Below the pieces are notes generated by a model. The model was not told the DNA's origin, did no database searches, and saw nothing but the letters and a program-made list of their open reading frames with translations. Positions 17,935 to 26,141 of a stretch of 33,506 nucleotides of DNA are shown one piece after another (position 1 is the stretch's first letter; the number at the start of each line of letters is the position of its first letter). Source of the DNA: Psychrobacter namhaensis (GTDB lineage Bacteria > Pseudomonadota > Gammaproteobacteria > Pseudomonadales > Moraxellaceae); the NCBI RefSeq assembly GCF_016107545.1, contig NZ_JABASS010000020.1, forward strand, positions 1-33,506, written 5' to 3'. A program made the position numbers and the translations under genes.

Positions 17935-18657
17935 TTATTTATCATTCATAGCAAGGTAGATATTACGATCTGATGCGGATGCGTCATCCACGTATTTTGA
18001 ATCGCGCCATGTCGTATAAGCATAGACACCACTGTATGGGCTGATGCTGTTCTGACGGAAATCAGAAATCCAATTTTCGCCATCAAATATTTGGATATGG
18101 CCATGCGGGCGCTTTGATGAGCGATCATAGACAATAACATCACCTACTTGGGTTGGCATATCATTACTGATTTTGCTAAAACCTGCTTTATCAAGCGTGC
18201 CACGAGTGGCGTACTGATAGGCTGAAGGATTGGGTGTAAATTCATAACCAGCTGATTGTAGTGCTTTACGTACGTAACGGGCACAATATCCAGAGCTGCC
18301 AGATAAAGCCACTTTTGAGGCGCGAGCAGCAGCGATAGCGGGGGCTGAATTGCTGTCAGGAACCTTATTGACTTGCTGCTGTTGTTTTTCAGCGTATAAG
18401 CGGCTGTTTAATGATGAAAGCTGATTCTCTTTTTGCTTGGCCTGCGCACTTAGGTTGCTAATTGCTTGACTAATTTCATCATTATTAGAAACATAAGCAC
18501 CACTTTTGGTGCTATAGATGTTTTTTGATGAACCGTAGTTTGATGCCACAGAAGTATTGGTGATGGTATTATTTGTTTGAGAGATTGTGATAGCAGCACC
18601 ACTCGTTTGTGCTATGCCCATACCCAGTACTGACAAAATCAATAAAGCCTGTTTCAT
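17935..18657 (-). CDS. Secreted CHAP-domain protein (putative cell-wall amidase/peptidase)
   Basis: I start it at 18657 because MKQALLILSVLGMGIAQTSG is a clear Sec signal peptide; an upstream in-frame Met (18714) would spoil it. The mature protein has a low-complexity Ser/Asn-rich stretch and a short coiled coil (AISNLSAQAKQKENQLSSLN). A CHAP-like domain follows: catalytic Cys in SGYCARYVRKALQSAGY (about residue 124) and His in KRPHGHIQIFDGENW. CHAP enzymes cut peptidoglycan peptide bonds in the periplasm or outside the cell. It stands alone between terminators, so it is not obviously part of the metal genes. Confidence 0.75.
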   Translation of the reverse strand: MKQALLILSVLGMGIAQTSGAAITISQTNNTITNTSVASNYGSSKNIYSTKSGAYVSNNDEISQAISNLSAQAKQKENQLSSLNSRLYAEKQQQQVNKVPDSNSAPAIAAARASKVALSGSSGYCARYVRKALQSAGYEFTPNPSAYQYATRGTLDKAGFSKISNDMPTQVGDVIVYDRSSKRPHGHIQIFDGENWISDFRQNSISPYSGVYAYTTWRDSKYVDDASASDRNIYLAMNDK

Positions 18658-19453
18658 AAATCTAATACCTACGGTTAATTCAAAATCGTCTGTTATCAAC
18701 AACAGCGCAGTCAATTAAATCTCAATAACTCAAGTATATATATGTCATAGTGACTGATACTTCTGCTGCATATTATTCATATAAAAAATGATTATTGGCG
18801 ATCACAGCTCATTGAAGTCTTACGAAGCTGTTACAAATCAAGCTGCTGACCAAAACACAAAGCCGACTTTAGCATAGGCTGTTTAGCCTGTCATCCCCCT
18901 TAAAAACCCCAAAAATACTTTTTTGATGTCGAAAAAATTGCTAATATCCCACATTTTACAATGTAAGTTTGTGTAACATGTACAGAATATAGCTGACTAG
19001 ATTGACCACAATTTCTACTGTTTTATAAGCAAAAAAACGTCTGAGGGTTAAATCTATAATTTAGATTTAACCCTCAGACGTTTTTCTATTGGATGAAGTA
19101 ATTACCCTATATAGGGTCTAACTAATTATTAAGATAATATAATAATTTATAATATTAATATAGATGTTAATTCCCTACTGGCTTATGTAATATTACGTAA
19201 TTGTTTCGATACATCCTGTATATTCTTGTATTAACCCTTAGTTATTTATCTATTTTAAGGGTTAATAACCGATAAATCCGCTTACATTGTCATCAAAAGT
19301 TACAAATTCAAAGTTATTTTTAATTTTAAAGTCGCAATAGCTAATGAATTTTTTGATGAAGAATCATTTTATAAGCAATAGAACAGTCTTATACTTGCTT
19401 CATTCGCTTTTAACGCTAACACTATAATCAAAGTATTCTTAACTGCTAACACA
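18658..19453. other. Long gene-free stretch with strong palindromes
   Basis: No gene is visible over almost 800 bases. The 5' part (18658-18800) should hold the CHAP-gene promoter. The terminator-like hairpin at 19033-19085 is the main structure. Beyond it lie a perfect 14-bp palindrome, ACCCTATATAGGGT (19104-19117), and an inverted repeat with 12-bp arms, TATTAACCCTTA (19229-19240) and its complement (19256-19267). The rest is AT-rich. Confidence 0.6.
19033..19085. terminator. Very strong bidirectional hairpin
   Basis: Two perfect 24-bp arms (19033-19056 and 19062-19085) surround a 5-base loop TAATT. The arms begin with A5 and end with T5, so the structure could terminate transcription from either side. 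A 24-bp perfect stem is longer than most terminators. Confidence 0.75.
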
Positions 19454-20098
19454 CTATAATTGCTGCTCTACCGATTCAATATCAGCATAAACTTGGGTCG
19501 TCCCGTCTTTATTGAGTTGCATAACCTGATAGGGCATGAATTTATTTTGATACTCCATACCCGGGCTACCAACAGGCATGCCAGGTACGGCAAGACCCAT
19601 AGCTTGTACTGGCGGATTTTCTAAAAACTGCGCCATATATTTAGCGGGTACATGACCTTCAAAGACGTAACCATCAGTAGTGACTACAGTATGGCAAGAA
19701 CGCATTTCATTTGGAACGCTGTAGCGCTCTTTAAATACGGCTAAGTCCGCAACATCTTGCGCGGTTGCACTTAGACCATTATCTTCTGCATGACTTATCC
19801 ATTCTTTACAGCAGCCGCAATTGGCATCTTTATAGACAGTGGCTGAGACGTTTTTTAGTAGGTCTGGTTTACTTACTGATGTCATCATAGGAGTATTTAT
19901 AACGTTTGGTTCAGCTGTCTTCGGAACAGTCACTACATCTTCAGTTGATGCCGATGTTGTGCTTGCATCAGATACGCCACTACTCGGTTGGCTACAAGCA
20001 AATAGTGATGAGGCGGCAAGTAATACTAACGTACTACGCAACCCCTTAGACAGATAACGATTGAATATAAGACTGGATTTTATTTTTAAGGGGGTCAT
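19454..20098 (-). CDS. DUF411 metal-binding lipoprotein
   Basis: A 214-residue exported protein. The N-terminus STLVLLAASSLFAC ends in a lipobox (LFAC), so it should be lipid-modified and cut by signal peptidase II. The mature part is a DUF411 domain: VYKDANCGCCKEWISHAEDN, MRSCHTVVTTDGYVFEGHVP, and GLAVPGMPVGSPGME. The CxCC cluster, the later Cys-His and the Met/Pro-rich loop suggest soft-metal binding. DUF411 proteins are often found with copper or silver resistance genes. A Ser/Thr-rich linker follows the lipid site. The gene is divergent from lnt, with 239 bases between, and its client relationship to LspA and Lnt is direct. Confidence 0.85.
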   Translation of the reverse strand: MTPLKIKSSLIFNRYLSKGLRSTLVLLAASSLFACSQPSSGVSDASTTSASTEDVVTVPKTAEPNVINTPMMTSVSKPDLLKNVSATVYKDANCGCCKEWISHAEDNGLSATAQDVADLAVFKERYSVPNEMRSCHTVVTTDGYVFEGHVPAKYMAQFLENPPVQAMGLAVPGMPVGSPGMEYQNKFMPYQVMQLNKDGTTQVYADIESVEQQL

Positions 20099-20337
20099 AG
20101 TGCTCTCTCATGTACTGTAGATATTGTGAGCTATAGAAGGTCAAGTAACACTTCATATCGTTTGGTAATGTAGCATAATAACCCATCAAACGGAGTACGT
20201 AAATTTATCCATTGAGCAGTGCGGACTGGTATCATAAGCAGTTTTCATTTTGAAATGCTGCCTGTAGTATTAACAGGTCTATCCGAGTTTTGGATTTTGA
20301 CTAAAAATTCAAAACTCATAATTTTGGATAATTTGCG

Positions 20338-21906
20338 ATGCGCCTGTCTACTATTAATCTACAAAAGCGTTTGAGTACTCACTCAAATCAATTACCGCTA
20401 TGGTTTACGCTAGTAGCAGCATGGCTTGCAGGGGCTATTTTTTTATTTGCGCTAGCGCCTCATGGGTTCTGGCCGCTAGCAATAGTGTCACCAGCGATTT
20501 TATATGCGCTGTTGGTACCAAATATGAGTGGTCGTCGCGCTTTTATTATCGGTGAAGCTTACGGTATGGGGCTATGGTGCGTCGGCGGCTTTTGGCTCTA
20601 TACTGCCATCCATGATTATAGCGATACTCCAACGTGGCTCGCATTGATTATGATTGGATTGATGGGTCTCGGTATGGGACTGTTTCATGGATTTTTAGCA
20701 CTAGTCTTTAACCGTATGGTAGGCAAACAACCCTTTTCATTTGCTGCTCTTTGGGTGCTACAAGAATGGTTAAAAACTTGGTTATTCACAGGCTTTCCGT
20801 GGCTGTTTGTTGGTTATGCATTTACTGAAGAGTATTGGTTATCGTCCTTAGCACCCGTTGCTGGTGTTTTTGCCGTCTCTTTTGTTGCCATACTATTGGC
20901 TGCAAGTTTAGTAGAGCTACTGCTTCGACGCAGTAGTTATGCCGTCGTTTCTGTACTGTTATTAGCCATTAGCACATCATTATGGCTGGTCAATCCGCAA
21001 TGGACAAAACCTAAGGGCACACCTGATCTGTCAGTGTCATTGATTCAAGGTAATATTTCACAAGATATAAAGTGGCTGACGCAATATCAAGTAGAAACGC
21101 TAAAGATTTATGCGAAGTTAACGCGCACTGAGTGGGGACGTGATGTGGTGGTGTGGCCTGAATCATCTATTCCGATGTTTCAGGATGAGGCTGCGGGCTT
21201 TATTAGTGAAATGATAGAAATGGCCAATGCGACCAATACGACATGGATAACTGGTATCCCTTATAAGGATAAAGCGGCATTCAATGCCAGTACGGATAAG
21301 TATCCCCCATTTTACAATAGCGTGATTGCTCGAGGTGTAGAAGCGGAAGGCCTATACAAGAAGCAGCGTCTAGTGCCTTTTGGAGAGTATATTCCATTTG
21401 AAGGCGTGCTCGATATTTTCCCAAGTTTGGCCGGTAGTCAGGATATTAAGAGCTATAGTCGTGGTAGTGATCAGCAGTCACCGCTAAAGGTGCGTGAACA
21501 CAATATAGGGACGGCTATCTGTTATGAGGTAGCTTATCCAGATACCACGCGTAAAAATGCCATCGATACTGACTTTTTGTTGACCGTCTCTAACGATGCC
21601 TGGTTTGGCACTTCAGCAGGACCATTGCAACATTTGCAAATGGTACAAATGCGCGCGCTTGAGAACGGGCGCTGGTTTATTCGAGCGACCAATACTGGTG
21701 TTACCGCTATCATTAACCATAAAGGTCGTATTGTAAAACGCGCACCGCAGTTTGAGCGTACTGTACTACGTGGTGAGATACAGGCACGGGTTGGTAACAC
21801 GCCCTTTATGCTTATGGGAAATTATCCTATCTTGATAATAATAACCCTGTTATTACTAATAAGCTATTTTGGCAAAGGTCTAACCACACTTAGAAGACGA
21901 GGGTAA
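20338..21906 (+). CDS. lnt: Apolipoprotein N-acyltransferase
   Basis: A 522-residue enzyme that adds the third acyl chain to lipoproteins in the inner membrane. An N-terminal set of membrane helices (up to about 225) is followed by a nitrilase-like periplasmic domain. The expected Glu-Lys-Cys triad is seen in VVWPESSIP (about 277), YKKQRLVPFGEY (about 341) and TAICYEVAYPD (about 394), with SNDAWFGTSAGPLQHLQM after it. A C-terminal helix closes the protein. Complete and apparently functional. Normally a single chromosomal gene; older literature calls it cutE for its copper link. The nearby lipoprotein (19454-20098) and lspA suggest a plasmid lipoprotein maturation set. Confidence 0.94.
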   Translation: MRLSTINLQKRLSTHSNQLPLWFTLVAAWLAGAIFLFALAPHGFWPLAIVSPAILYALLVPNMSGRRAFIIGEAYGMGLWCVGGFWLYTAIHDYSDTPTWLALIMIGLMGLGMGLFHGFLALVFNRMVGKQPFSFAALWVLQEWLKTWLFTGFPWLFVGYAFTEEYWLSSLAPVAGVFAVSFVAILLAASLVELLLRRSSYAVVSVLLLAISTSLWLVNPQWTKPKGTPDLSVSLIQGNISQDIKWLTQYQVETLKIYAKLTRTEWGRDVVVWPESSIPMFQDEAAGFISEMIEMANATNTTWITGIPYKDKAAFNASTDKYPPFYNSVIARGVEAEGLYKKQRLVPFGEYIPFEGVLDIFPSLAGSQDIKSYSRGSDQQSPLKVREHNIGTAICYEVAYPDTTRKNAIDTDFLLTVSNDAWFGTSAGPLQHLQMVQMRALENGRWFIRATNTGVTAIINHKGRIVKRAPQFERTVLRGEIQARVGNTPFMLMGNYPILIIITLLLLISYFGKGLTTLRRRG

Positions 21907-22092
21907 TAGTAAACTTAATCATAATAATTTAATCAGCGTAAGTTTTTTATTTTTTCTAGGTAACGTCCTAACGCACGTAAATATAAAAGTTTTAAACTAT
22001 TGATCACATAAGAACTGATTGAAAAAATTATGTTGACATAAGGCACGCGCCTCATACTTAAAAAGAGATAGCTATATACGGTCTATCATCTT

Positions 22093-23019
22093 TTAGTTGA
22101 TACTTTCATTTAATGCACGCGATTTTTGATTGTCATCTGCCTTAGTACCAAATTCAATAGTTGCATGTTGTATATTCTGATGCGCCAAATCTTCCTTGAT
22201 GTTTTCTTTCATAGTAATAGTCTCTTCAAACGTTATATCGGTCTTCGGTACAATATGAACTGTAAGAGCATTCTCAGTGGTACTCAAAGCCCAGATATGT
22301 AAATGATGAAAGTTTTGAATAAAATTATAGCTCTCTAAGATAGCAGTGATTTTACTGAGATCAACATTTTGAGGTACTCCGTCGATAGCAAGCTTGATAC
22401 TCTCTTTTAGTAGACCCCAAGTCGATAACAGTATAACGACTGAAATAATCAAGCTAACTAGAGGATCAACGATATTCCAACTTGTATAGTAAATAATAAT
22501 GCCCGAGATAACGACACCTACAGAGACCAATGCATCTACCATTAGATGCAAGAAAGCACCTTTGACATTAATATCGTCTTTTTGACCTTTGTAGAATGCA
22601 AAAGCAGAAACAGTATTTATAAATACACCTATTAGAGCTGTAATAATAATAACTTTTCCTGCAACTTCCGGTATCGTATCAAATCGACCCAAGGCCTCAT
22701 ACGCAATACCTATAACGATTGTAACTAACAATATGGCGTTAATAAGAGACGCCATTATAGAAGCTTTTTTGTAGCCATAGGTATAAAGCGTAGTAGATGC
22801 TTTCTGTGCTAATTTCATTCCAATTAACGAGATTATTAAACTGGCAACATCACTTAAGTTGTGGCTAGCGTCTGCGATTAAAGCTAATGAATTAGTTGAG
22901 TAGCCCACTATAAACTCGATGAGCGTAAATGCAGAATTTAGACCAATCCCAATATAAAAAGCTTTATTCATATTTTTAGGGTCTGGAGCTTGATGACTGT
23001 GGTTATCTGAATTACTCAT
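22093..23019 (-). CDS. Cation diffusion facilitator (CzcD/ZitB-like metal exporter)
   Basis: A 308-residue proton-coupled metal exporter. Six transmembrane helices are predicted. The two HxxxD sites that form the transport centre are intact: ASHNLSD in helix 2 and LHLMVDALVS in helix 5. A C-terminal cytoplasmic domain (VPQNVDLSKITAILESYN ... HHLHIWALSTTENALTVHIV) carries further metal ligands, and a short His-containing N-terminus (SNSDNHSHQAPD) precedes helix 1. Likely substrates are Zn, Cd and Co. It complements the P-type ATPase at the other end of the cargo. Base composition is more AT-rich than the ccm genes. Confidence 0.92.
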   Translation of the reverse strand: MSNSDNHSHQAPDPKNMNKAFYIGIGLNSAFTLIEFIVGYSTNSLALIADASHNLSDVASLIISLIGMKLAQKASTTLYTYGYKKASIMASLINAILLVTIVIGIAYEALGRFDTIPEVAGKVIIITALIGVFINTVSAFAFYKGQKDDINVKGAFLHLMVDALVSVGVVISGIIIYYTSWNIVDPLVSLIISVVILLSTWGLLKESIKLAIDGVPQNVDLSKITAILESYNFIQNFHHLHIWALSTTENALTVHIVPKTDITFEETITMKENIKEDLAHQNIQHATIEFGTKADDNQKSRALNESIN

Positions 23020-23099
23020 AATTTACCCTTGTTTAGGTTGCTGCATTTTATTAAAGGTAGAAAATAAGTTTATTGCATATTTTCTATATTGCACAGTCA

Positions 23100-23405
23100 A
23101 TATTGCTCTAATACCGTAGACCCACTTATTTTTATCAATAAACTGAGCCACAACTTGATTGTGTGTCCTATCTCTCCTTGGGCGAAAAAAGCGGATTTTA
23201 CTGTAATCTAACTGGCTTACGTAAGCTTCTTGTTCTCATGTTCAAGCTCTTTAGTATGTGTAGCTTAGTCTTGAATGTTGGTTAGTATAGTTTCATTAGT
23301 GTGCTTTTTATGACATGACCACATAAAGGTGTAATCGTTTAATGCTTCAATCAGCATACGAACGGCGCGTTCTTTAATCTCAGGAGTGTAGGTTTGTCTT
23401 TTCAT
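23100..23405 (-). pseudogene. IS3-family transposase remnant (OrfA and start of OrfB)
   Basis: From ATG at 23405 the minus strand reads MKRQTYTPEIKERAVRMLIE, the usual start of IS3-family OrfA. It then deletes into a segment ending KELEHENKKL (the OrfA leucine-zipper region) and, with stops and frame changes, reaches VVAQFIDKNKWVYGIRAI, which resembles the OrfB N-terminus. Only about 300 bases are left and no terminal inverted repeats can be paired, so it is a fossil. Confidence 0.7.
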
Positions 23406-23430
23406 TATCGTATTCTCTCAGAAAGATGAT

Positions 23431-23510
23431 TTACCGCTTCTTAACAGCGCGTGTAAAACCTTGCATCTGACGACTAAGCCGGTCTTCATAGTAAACTATC
23501 CCAGTATTGT
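23431..23510 (-). pseudogene. Tiny recombinase C-terminal fragment
   Basis: The minus strand encodes IVYYEDRLSRQMQGFTRAVKKR then a stop. It resembles the DYKDRHNRQVQGIAHAKTEG helix of the decayed recombinase at 7833-8524 (shared Y, DR, RQ, QG). Upstream the frame closes within about 25 codons. This is probably a leftover of another serine recombinase, cut by the IS3 insertion. Confidence 0.35.
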
Positions 23511-23652
23511 CAGAAACTTAACGTCTTGTGAGGATGTACTAAGTGCTAACTTCAAAATAATTGAAATGCTTACGCTAAATGACGACAAGAAAAGCCTAAG
23601 CAATCTAACGAAGAATCAGATATTAAAAACCTAATCTGTATGACAAATAAAA

Positions 23653-23686
23653 AAATGCCTCTGGGAGTTGACTCCCAGAGGCATTT
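23653..23686 (-). terminator. Rho-independent terminator closing the structured region
   Basis: AAATGCCTCTGGGAG (23653-23667) pairs perfectly with 23672-23686 around the loop TTGA. On the minus strand it runs into TTTTTTTATT, so it is a strong terminator in that direction. The nearest minus-strand gene upstream, kfrA, ends over 750 bases away, which suggests a separate transcript ends here. Confidence 0.85.
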
Positions 23687-24183
23687 AGTTTTAAATGTAG
23701 ATAACGGTTACAGTGTGTTGACGCACCCTGTAACGAACAAATAAGCACACAGACTGCGTTATTTGAACAGCATTAAATGCCCGTATAGGTGCATTTTATC
23801 CAAAATCTGCTTTCATATCAACTCTATTTGCTATACATTTTAAAAACTGCTTGTTCGCTCGTTACATTTTCGTGCTGCTCTCTCTGTACCCGTTACCCGT
23901 CAAATGGGTGGCAGGCCTCGGTGACGACTGCGTTTGACATAAGGGTGAGCTCCCTACAGGGGTGACTAGACAAAGGATCAGAGCAACGCAATGAGTGGTT
24001 ACTTGTGCATATCGTAGCGGTATATTGGGCGAACGCCCTTGCTAGCGTATGACAGCACAGTAGCGGTTATGAGCGTGTCTAGGCGGTGCTATCAGCCGTA
24101 ATCATAACAGCCGTAGCTTGATACAGTGATACGGTCTTGATGACGCGATGGGCGATGAAGTCGGCATGACTAATCACATCAAA

Positions 24184-24258
24184 TTCAAGGAATGCACTAA
24201 AGTGTTTGTGAGTATTTTTATTATACTCATAATTGCTTTAGGGTGAGTGTTCCTTGAA
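24184..24258. other. Long composite hairpin
   Basis: TTCAAGGAA (24184-24192) pairs with TTCCTTGAA (24250-24258). Inside, CTAAAG pairs with CTTTAG, and GTGAGTAT (24208-24215) pairs with ATACTCAT (24223-24230) around a 7-base loop. Three stacked stems make about 23 pairs. Confidence 0.7.
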
Positions 24259-24308
24259 ATCTGCTCAAGGCTCCAAAATCAGCATAAATTCACTTAGGCT
24301 AATTTAAG

Positions 24309-24337
24309 TAGTATATAGCCCACTAGGCTATATACTA
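24309..24337. other. Perfect 12-bp inverted repeat
   Basis: TAGTATATAGCC (24309-24320) and GGCTATATACTA (24326-24337) surround CACTA. It lies about 110 bases after the kfrA stop codon. It has no T-run, so it may be an operator or the start of the structured region rather than a terminator. Confidence 0.6.
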
Positions 24338-24448
24338 TGAGAGTTCAGAGAAAAATTTAGAATATTTATTATACAACCATCATTTATTCAGTGAGTCGAT
24401 ATTGTCATGGTGGATTCATAAGCTTAGTGTGAATAGAACGGGATTGAC

Positions 24449-25450
24449 TTATTTATTGTTAATTGTCTCTCGCATCTTTTCAATCTCTGCAGTCAATGAG
24501 CTACTCTTTTCCTGTTCTGATTGATAGTTAATTGAAAGCTCATCATACTGCTCACTCAATGCAGTGTGCTCAGTACTAAGCAAAGTTCTCTCATGATTTA
24601 ACGTGTCGTGTTGCTTAATCAGTAGCTGATGATCTGCTTCAATCTTAGCTTGCTTTTGAGTAAGCTGCTCATTAATCCCTGATAACTTATCACGTTCAGC
24701 GATTATGGCCTTTAACTCTCCTTTCACTTCTGCTGTAAGATTCGTTATCTCGTTGCGCTCAATAACGACTGTCTTTAGCTCATCCTTAGTTGCTGTCAGT
24801 TCTGTTTGCAGACGCGCGATCTCTGCTTTATCGCTATTAGCAGTGGCTTCAAGCGTGGCCACCTTCGATATGTTGGCACTCAGCTCTTTTGATTGCTGAT
24901 CAAAACTGCTACGCAGGTCACCAAGTTGGGCCTGAGCTGCCACTGTTTTAGCTCGTTCAAGTTCTAGCTGGTGCTGAGTATCGCTGAGTGTCTGTGTCAG
25001 CACATCCCGTTCAGCAGTCACTTGAGCCGCGGTGATAGCCGTTGCCTCTGCAGTTGCTGTGACCTCATCGAGCTGTTCTAACAAATCAGCCTGCTCACTC
25101 TCTAGGGTCTTAACCGCTTCTTGAGCCTCATCTGTCTCAGCTTGCGACTTGGCCTTAATACTCTCTAGAGCCTCCCGTTCTTTAACCAGACGATCATTGG
25201 CAATATCAATGGCCGTCTGCCACATATCCGCACCAAGCGTTTGTAAGCGTTCAGTGATACCACTTGGTAGCTCAACCTGTCTTAGCTGCTCTTCTTGTTG
25301 GTTATCCTGACGCCAAGACTTCATAGCTTCACTGATGGTCGTGAATGATCCACCACCCAGCGCCTTACGCACTTCGGCTAAAGTAGGTTTGATACCTTGT
25401 TCGTGCAGTTGATCAGCAATAGCATGAATTTGCTGTGTAGTAATGGCCAT
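24449..25450 (-). CDS. kfrA: KfrA-like DNA-binding coiled-coil protein
   Basis: A 333-residue protein. Residues 1-50 (QIHAIADQLHEQGIKPTLAE then GGGSFTTISEAMKSWR) match the KfrA N-terminal DNA-binding domain. The remaining 280 residues are an unbroken acidic coiled coil with Glu/Gln/Leu heptads. KfrA proteins of IncP and related plasmids repress their own promoter and help plasmid stability, possibly as a nucleoid-like scaffold for partition. AAGGAC precedes the ATG. A TTGTAGTAT dyad is present in the promoter region (25491-25537), suited to autoregulation. Confidence 0.88.
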   Translation of the reverse strand: MAITTQQIHAIADQLHEQGIKPTLAEVRKALGGGSFTTISEAMKSWRQDNQQEEQLRQVELPSGITERLQTLGADMWQTAIDIANDRLVKEREALESIKAKSQAETDEAQEAVKTLESEQADLLEQLDEVTATAEATAITAAQVTAERDVLTQTLSDTQHQLELERAKTVAAQAQLGDLRSSFDQQSKELSANISKVATLEATANSDKAEIARLQTELTATKDELKTVVIERNEITNLTAEVKGELKAIIAERDKLSGINEQLTQKQAKIEADHQLLIKQHDTLNHERTLLSTEHTALSEQYDELSINYQSEQEKSSSLTAEIEKMRETINNK

Positions 25451-25490
25451 AATTATTGTCCTTAATTTTGTATGAGTAAATATGTAGCGT

Positions 25491-25537
25491 TTGTAGTATT
25501 TTTTATATAGTATAATACAATATACAACATACTACAA
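25491..25537. promoter_or_regulatory. Likely KfrA operator
   Basis: TTGTAGTAT (25491-25499) is mirrored by ATACTACAA (25529-25537), with further TAGTATAATAC-type half sites between. The dyad covers the AT-rich promoter just upstream of kfrA. Confidence 0.55.
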
Positions 25538-25547
25538 TATAAGGCTT

Positions 25548-25573
25548 AAAAAAACCTCAAGTAATCTTGAGGT
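25548..25573 (-). terminator. Terminator of the toxin-antitoxin operon
   Basis: ACCTCAAG (25554-25561) and CTTGAGGT (25566-25573) form an 8-bp stem with loop TAAT. On the minus strand it runs into seven T residues. It ends transcription coming from the relB-brnT-brnA genes before the kfrA promoter. Confidence 0.8.
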
Positions 25574-25708
25574 CACAATCATTAGATTAGGGCTAACGAT
25601 CAGTTAAGTACTCTTCTAGCGCATTACTATCATTTATTAATGATTAGCGCCTGTTTGCTTGGTTTTATCCTTAAATTTGGCAATGATACTGGCCTCAGTA
25701 AAGAACGC

Positions 25709-25873
25709 TTATGGTTTAATACTGCCACGGCTAACACCTGACCAGTCGGTGACTTCTGGAATGTCTGATAGATCAATGTCGTCATCATTAAGCGTTGCTA
25801 AATGCTCTAAATCTACTTGTTGCTTGGCCGTTAGTGGTGGTAGCTCGTCTATTTGATAACTAACTTTGTTCAC
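25709..25873 (-). CDS. brnA: BrnA-like antitoxin, short form or nonsense-truncated
   Basis: From a GTG at 25873 the minus strand encodes 54 residues, MNKVSYQIDELPPLTAKQQV and DLEHLATLNDDDIDLSDIPE, ending VTDWSGVSRGSIKP. The LPPLT...DIDxSDIPE pattern is that of BrnA antitoxins, which neutralise BrnT by direct binding. The GTG overlaps the end of the BrnT frame, as usual for brnTA. The frame continues in sense after the stop (AFFTEASIIAKFKDKTKQAG), and no C-terminal ribbon-helix-helix is recognisable. It may be truncated by a point mutation or be a naturally short member. Confidence 0.6.
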   Translation of the reverse strand: MNKVSYQIDELPPLTAKQQVDLEHLATLNDDDIDLSDIPEVTDWSGVSRGSIKP

Positions 25874-26132
25874 ACTGGCTCCCTTTCATTTTTTTGACAC
25901 GTCTAGCTGAGATAATGCGTATAACCTCACCATTATCTATTTCTGTTTGCGTATGGGCTACCAATAGGACGGCGGTACCGTCTACTGTACCCAGCGCTTG
26001 CCACTGCTTTTCATCATTTTCATACCTGTCTTGCTGACGCAGGCATAAAAGGTCTAGAAAAACTCGGGCGGCTGCCTCAAATAATAAACGGTGCTTACGC
26101 TGATTGGTGTTTTTTTTGTTCATCCCATTCAA
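25860..26132 (-). pseudogene. brnT: BrnT-like RNase toxin with frameshifted N-terminus
   Basis: The product matches BrnT, a small RelE-fold ribonuclease: QRKHRLLFEAAARVFLD, RYENDEKQWQALGTVDG and EVIRIISARRVKK are family hallmarks. The standard BrnT start (xRFEWDEQK) is encoded just upstream but in another frame; removing one A from the A8 run near 26111-26118 would restore FEWDEQKNTNQRKHR. Even then no ATG or GTG stands before IRFEWDE. As read here, translation could begin at 26132 or 26120 and give a toxin lacking the normal first strand. It is either inactive, a sequencing slip in a homopolymer, or a coupled variant. Confidence 0.7.
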
Positions 26133-26141
26133 ATCTAATAC

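Larger units (their letters stand above)
23687..24345 (-). ncRNA. Candidate structured non-coding RNA region
   Basis: No open frame of note, but dense potential base pairing: GTTACAG/CTGTAAC (23707-23734), AAATGC/GCATTT near 23775-23796, GTCAAA paired at a distance with TTTGAC (23909 to 23937), GGGCG-AA-CGCCC near 24028, GTTATGA/TCATAAC near 24066-24108, and a 75-base hairpin at 24184-24258. It is visibly more G+C rich than neighbouring spacers and ends at a strong minus-strand terminator. I do not recognise an RNA family. It could equally be a replication, transfer or stability locus acting as DNA. Confidence 0.35.

Noticed and set aside
8900..23019. Chromosomal contig rather than plasmid
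   Set aside because: Genes such as lnt, lspA and ccmF are normally chromosomal, but they are continuous with repB, iterons, mobA and par genes and the window ends overlap.
23881..24120. tRNA, tmRNA or rRNA fragment
   Set aside because: G+C rise and hairpins prompted a check, but no cloverleaf with a T-loop or CCA end and no familiar rRNA segment could be found.
25659..25856. 65-codon plus-strand frame opposite brnA
   Set aside because: The minus strand gives the recognisable BrnA pattern; the plus frame has none.
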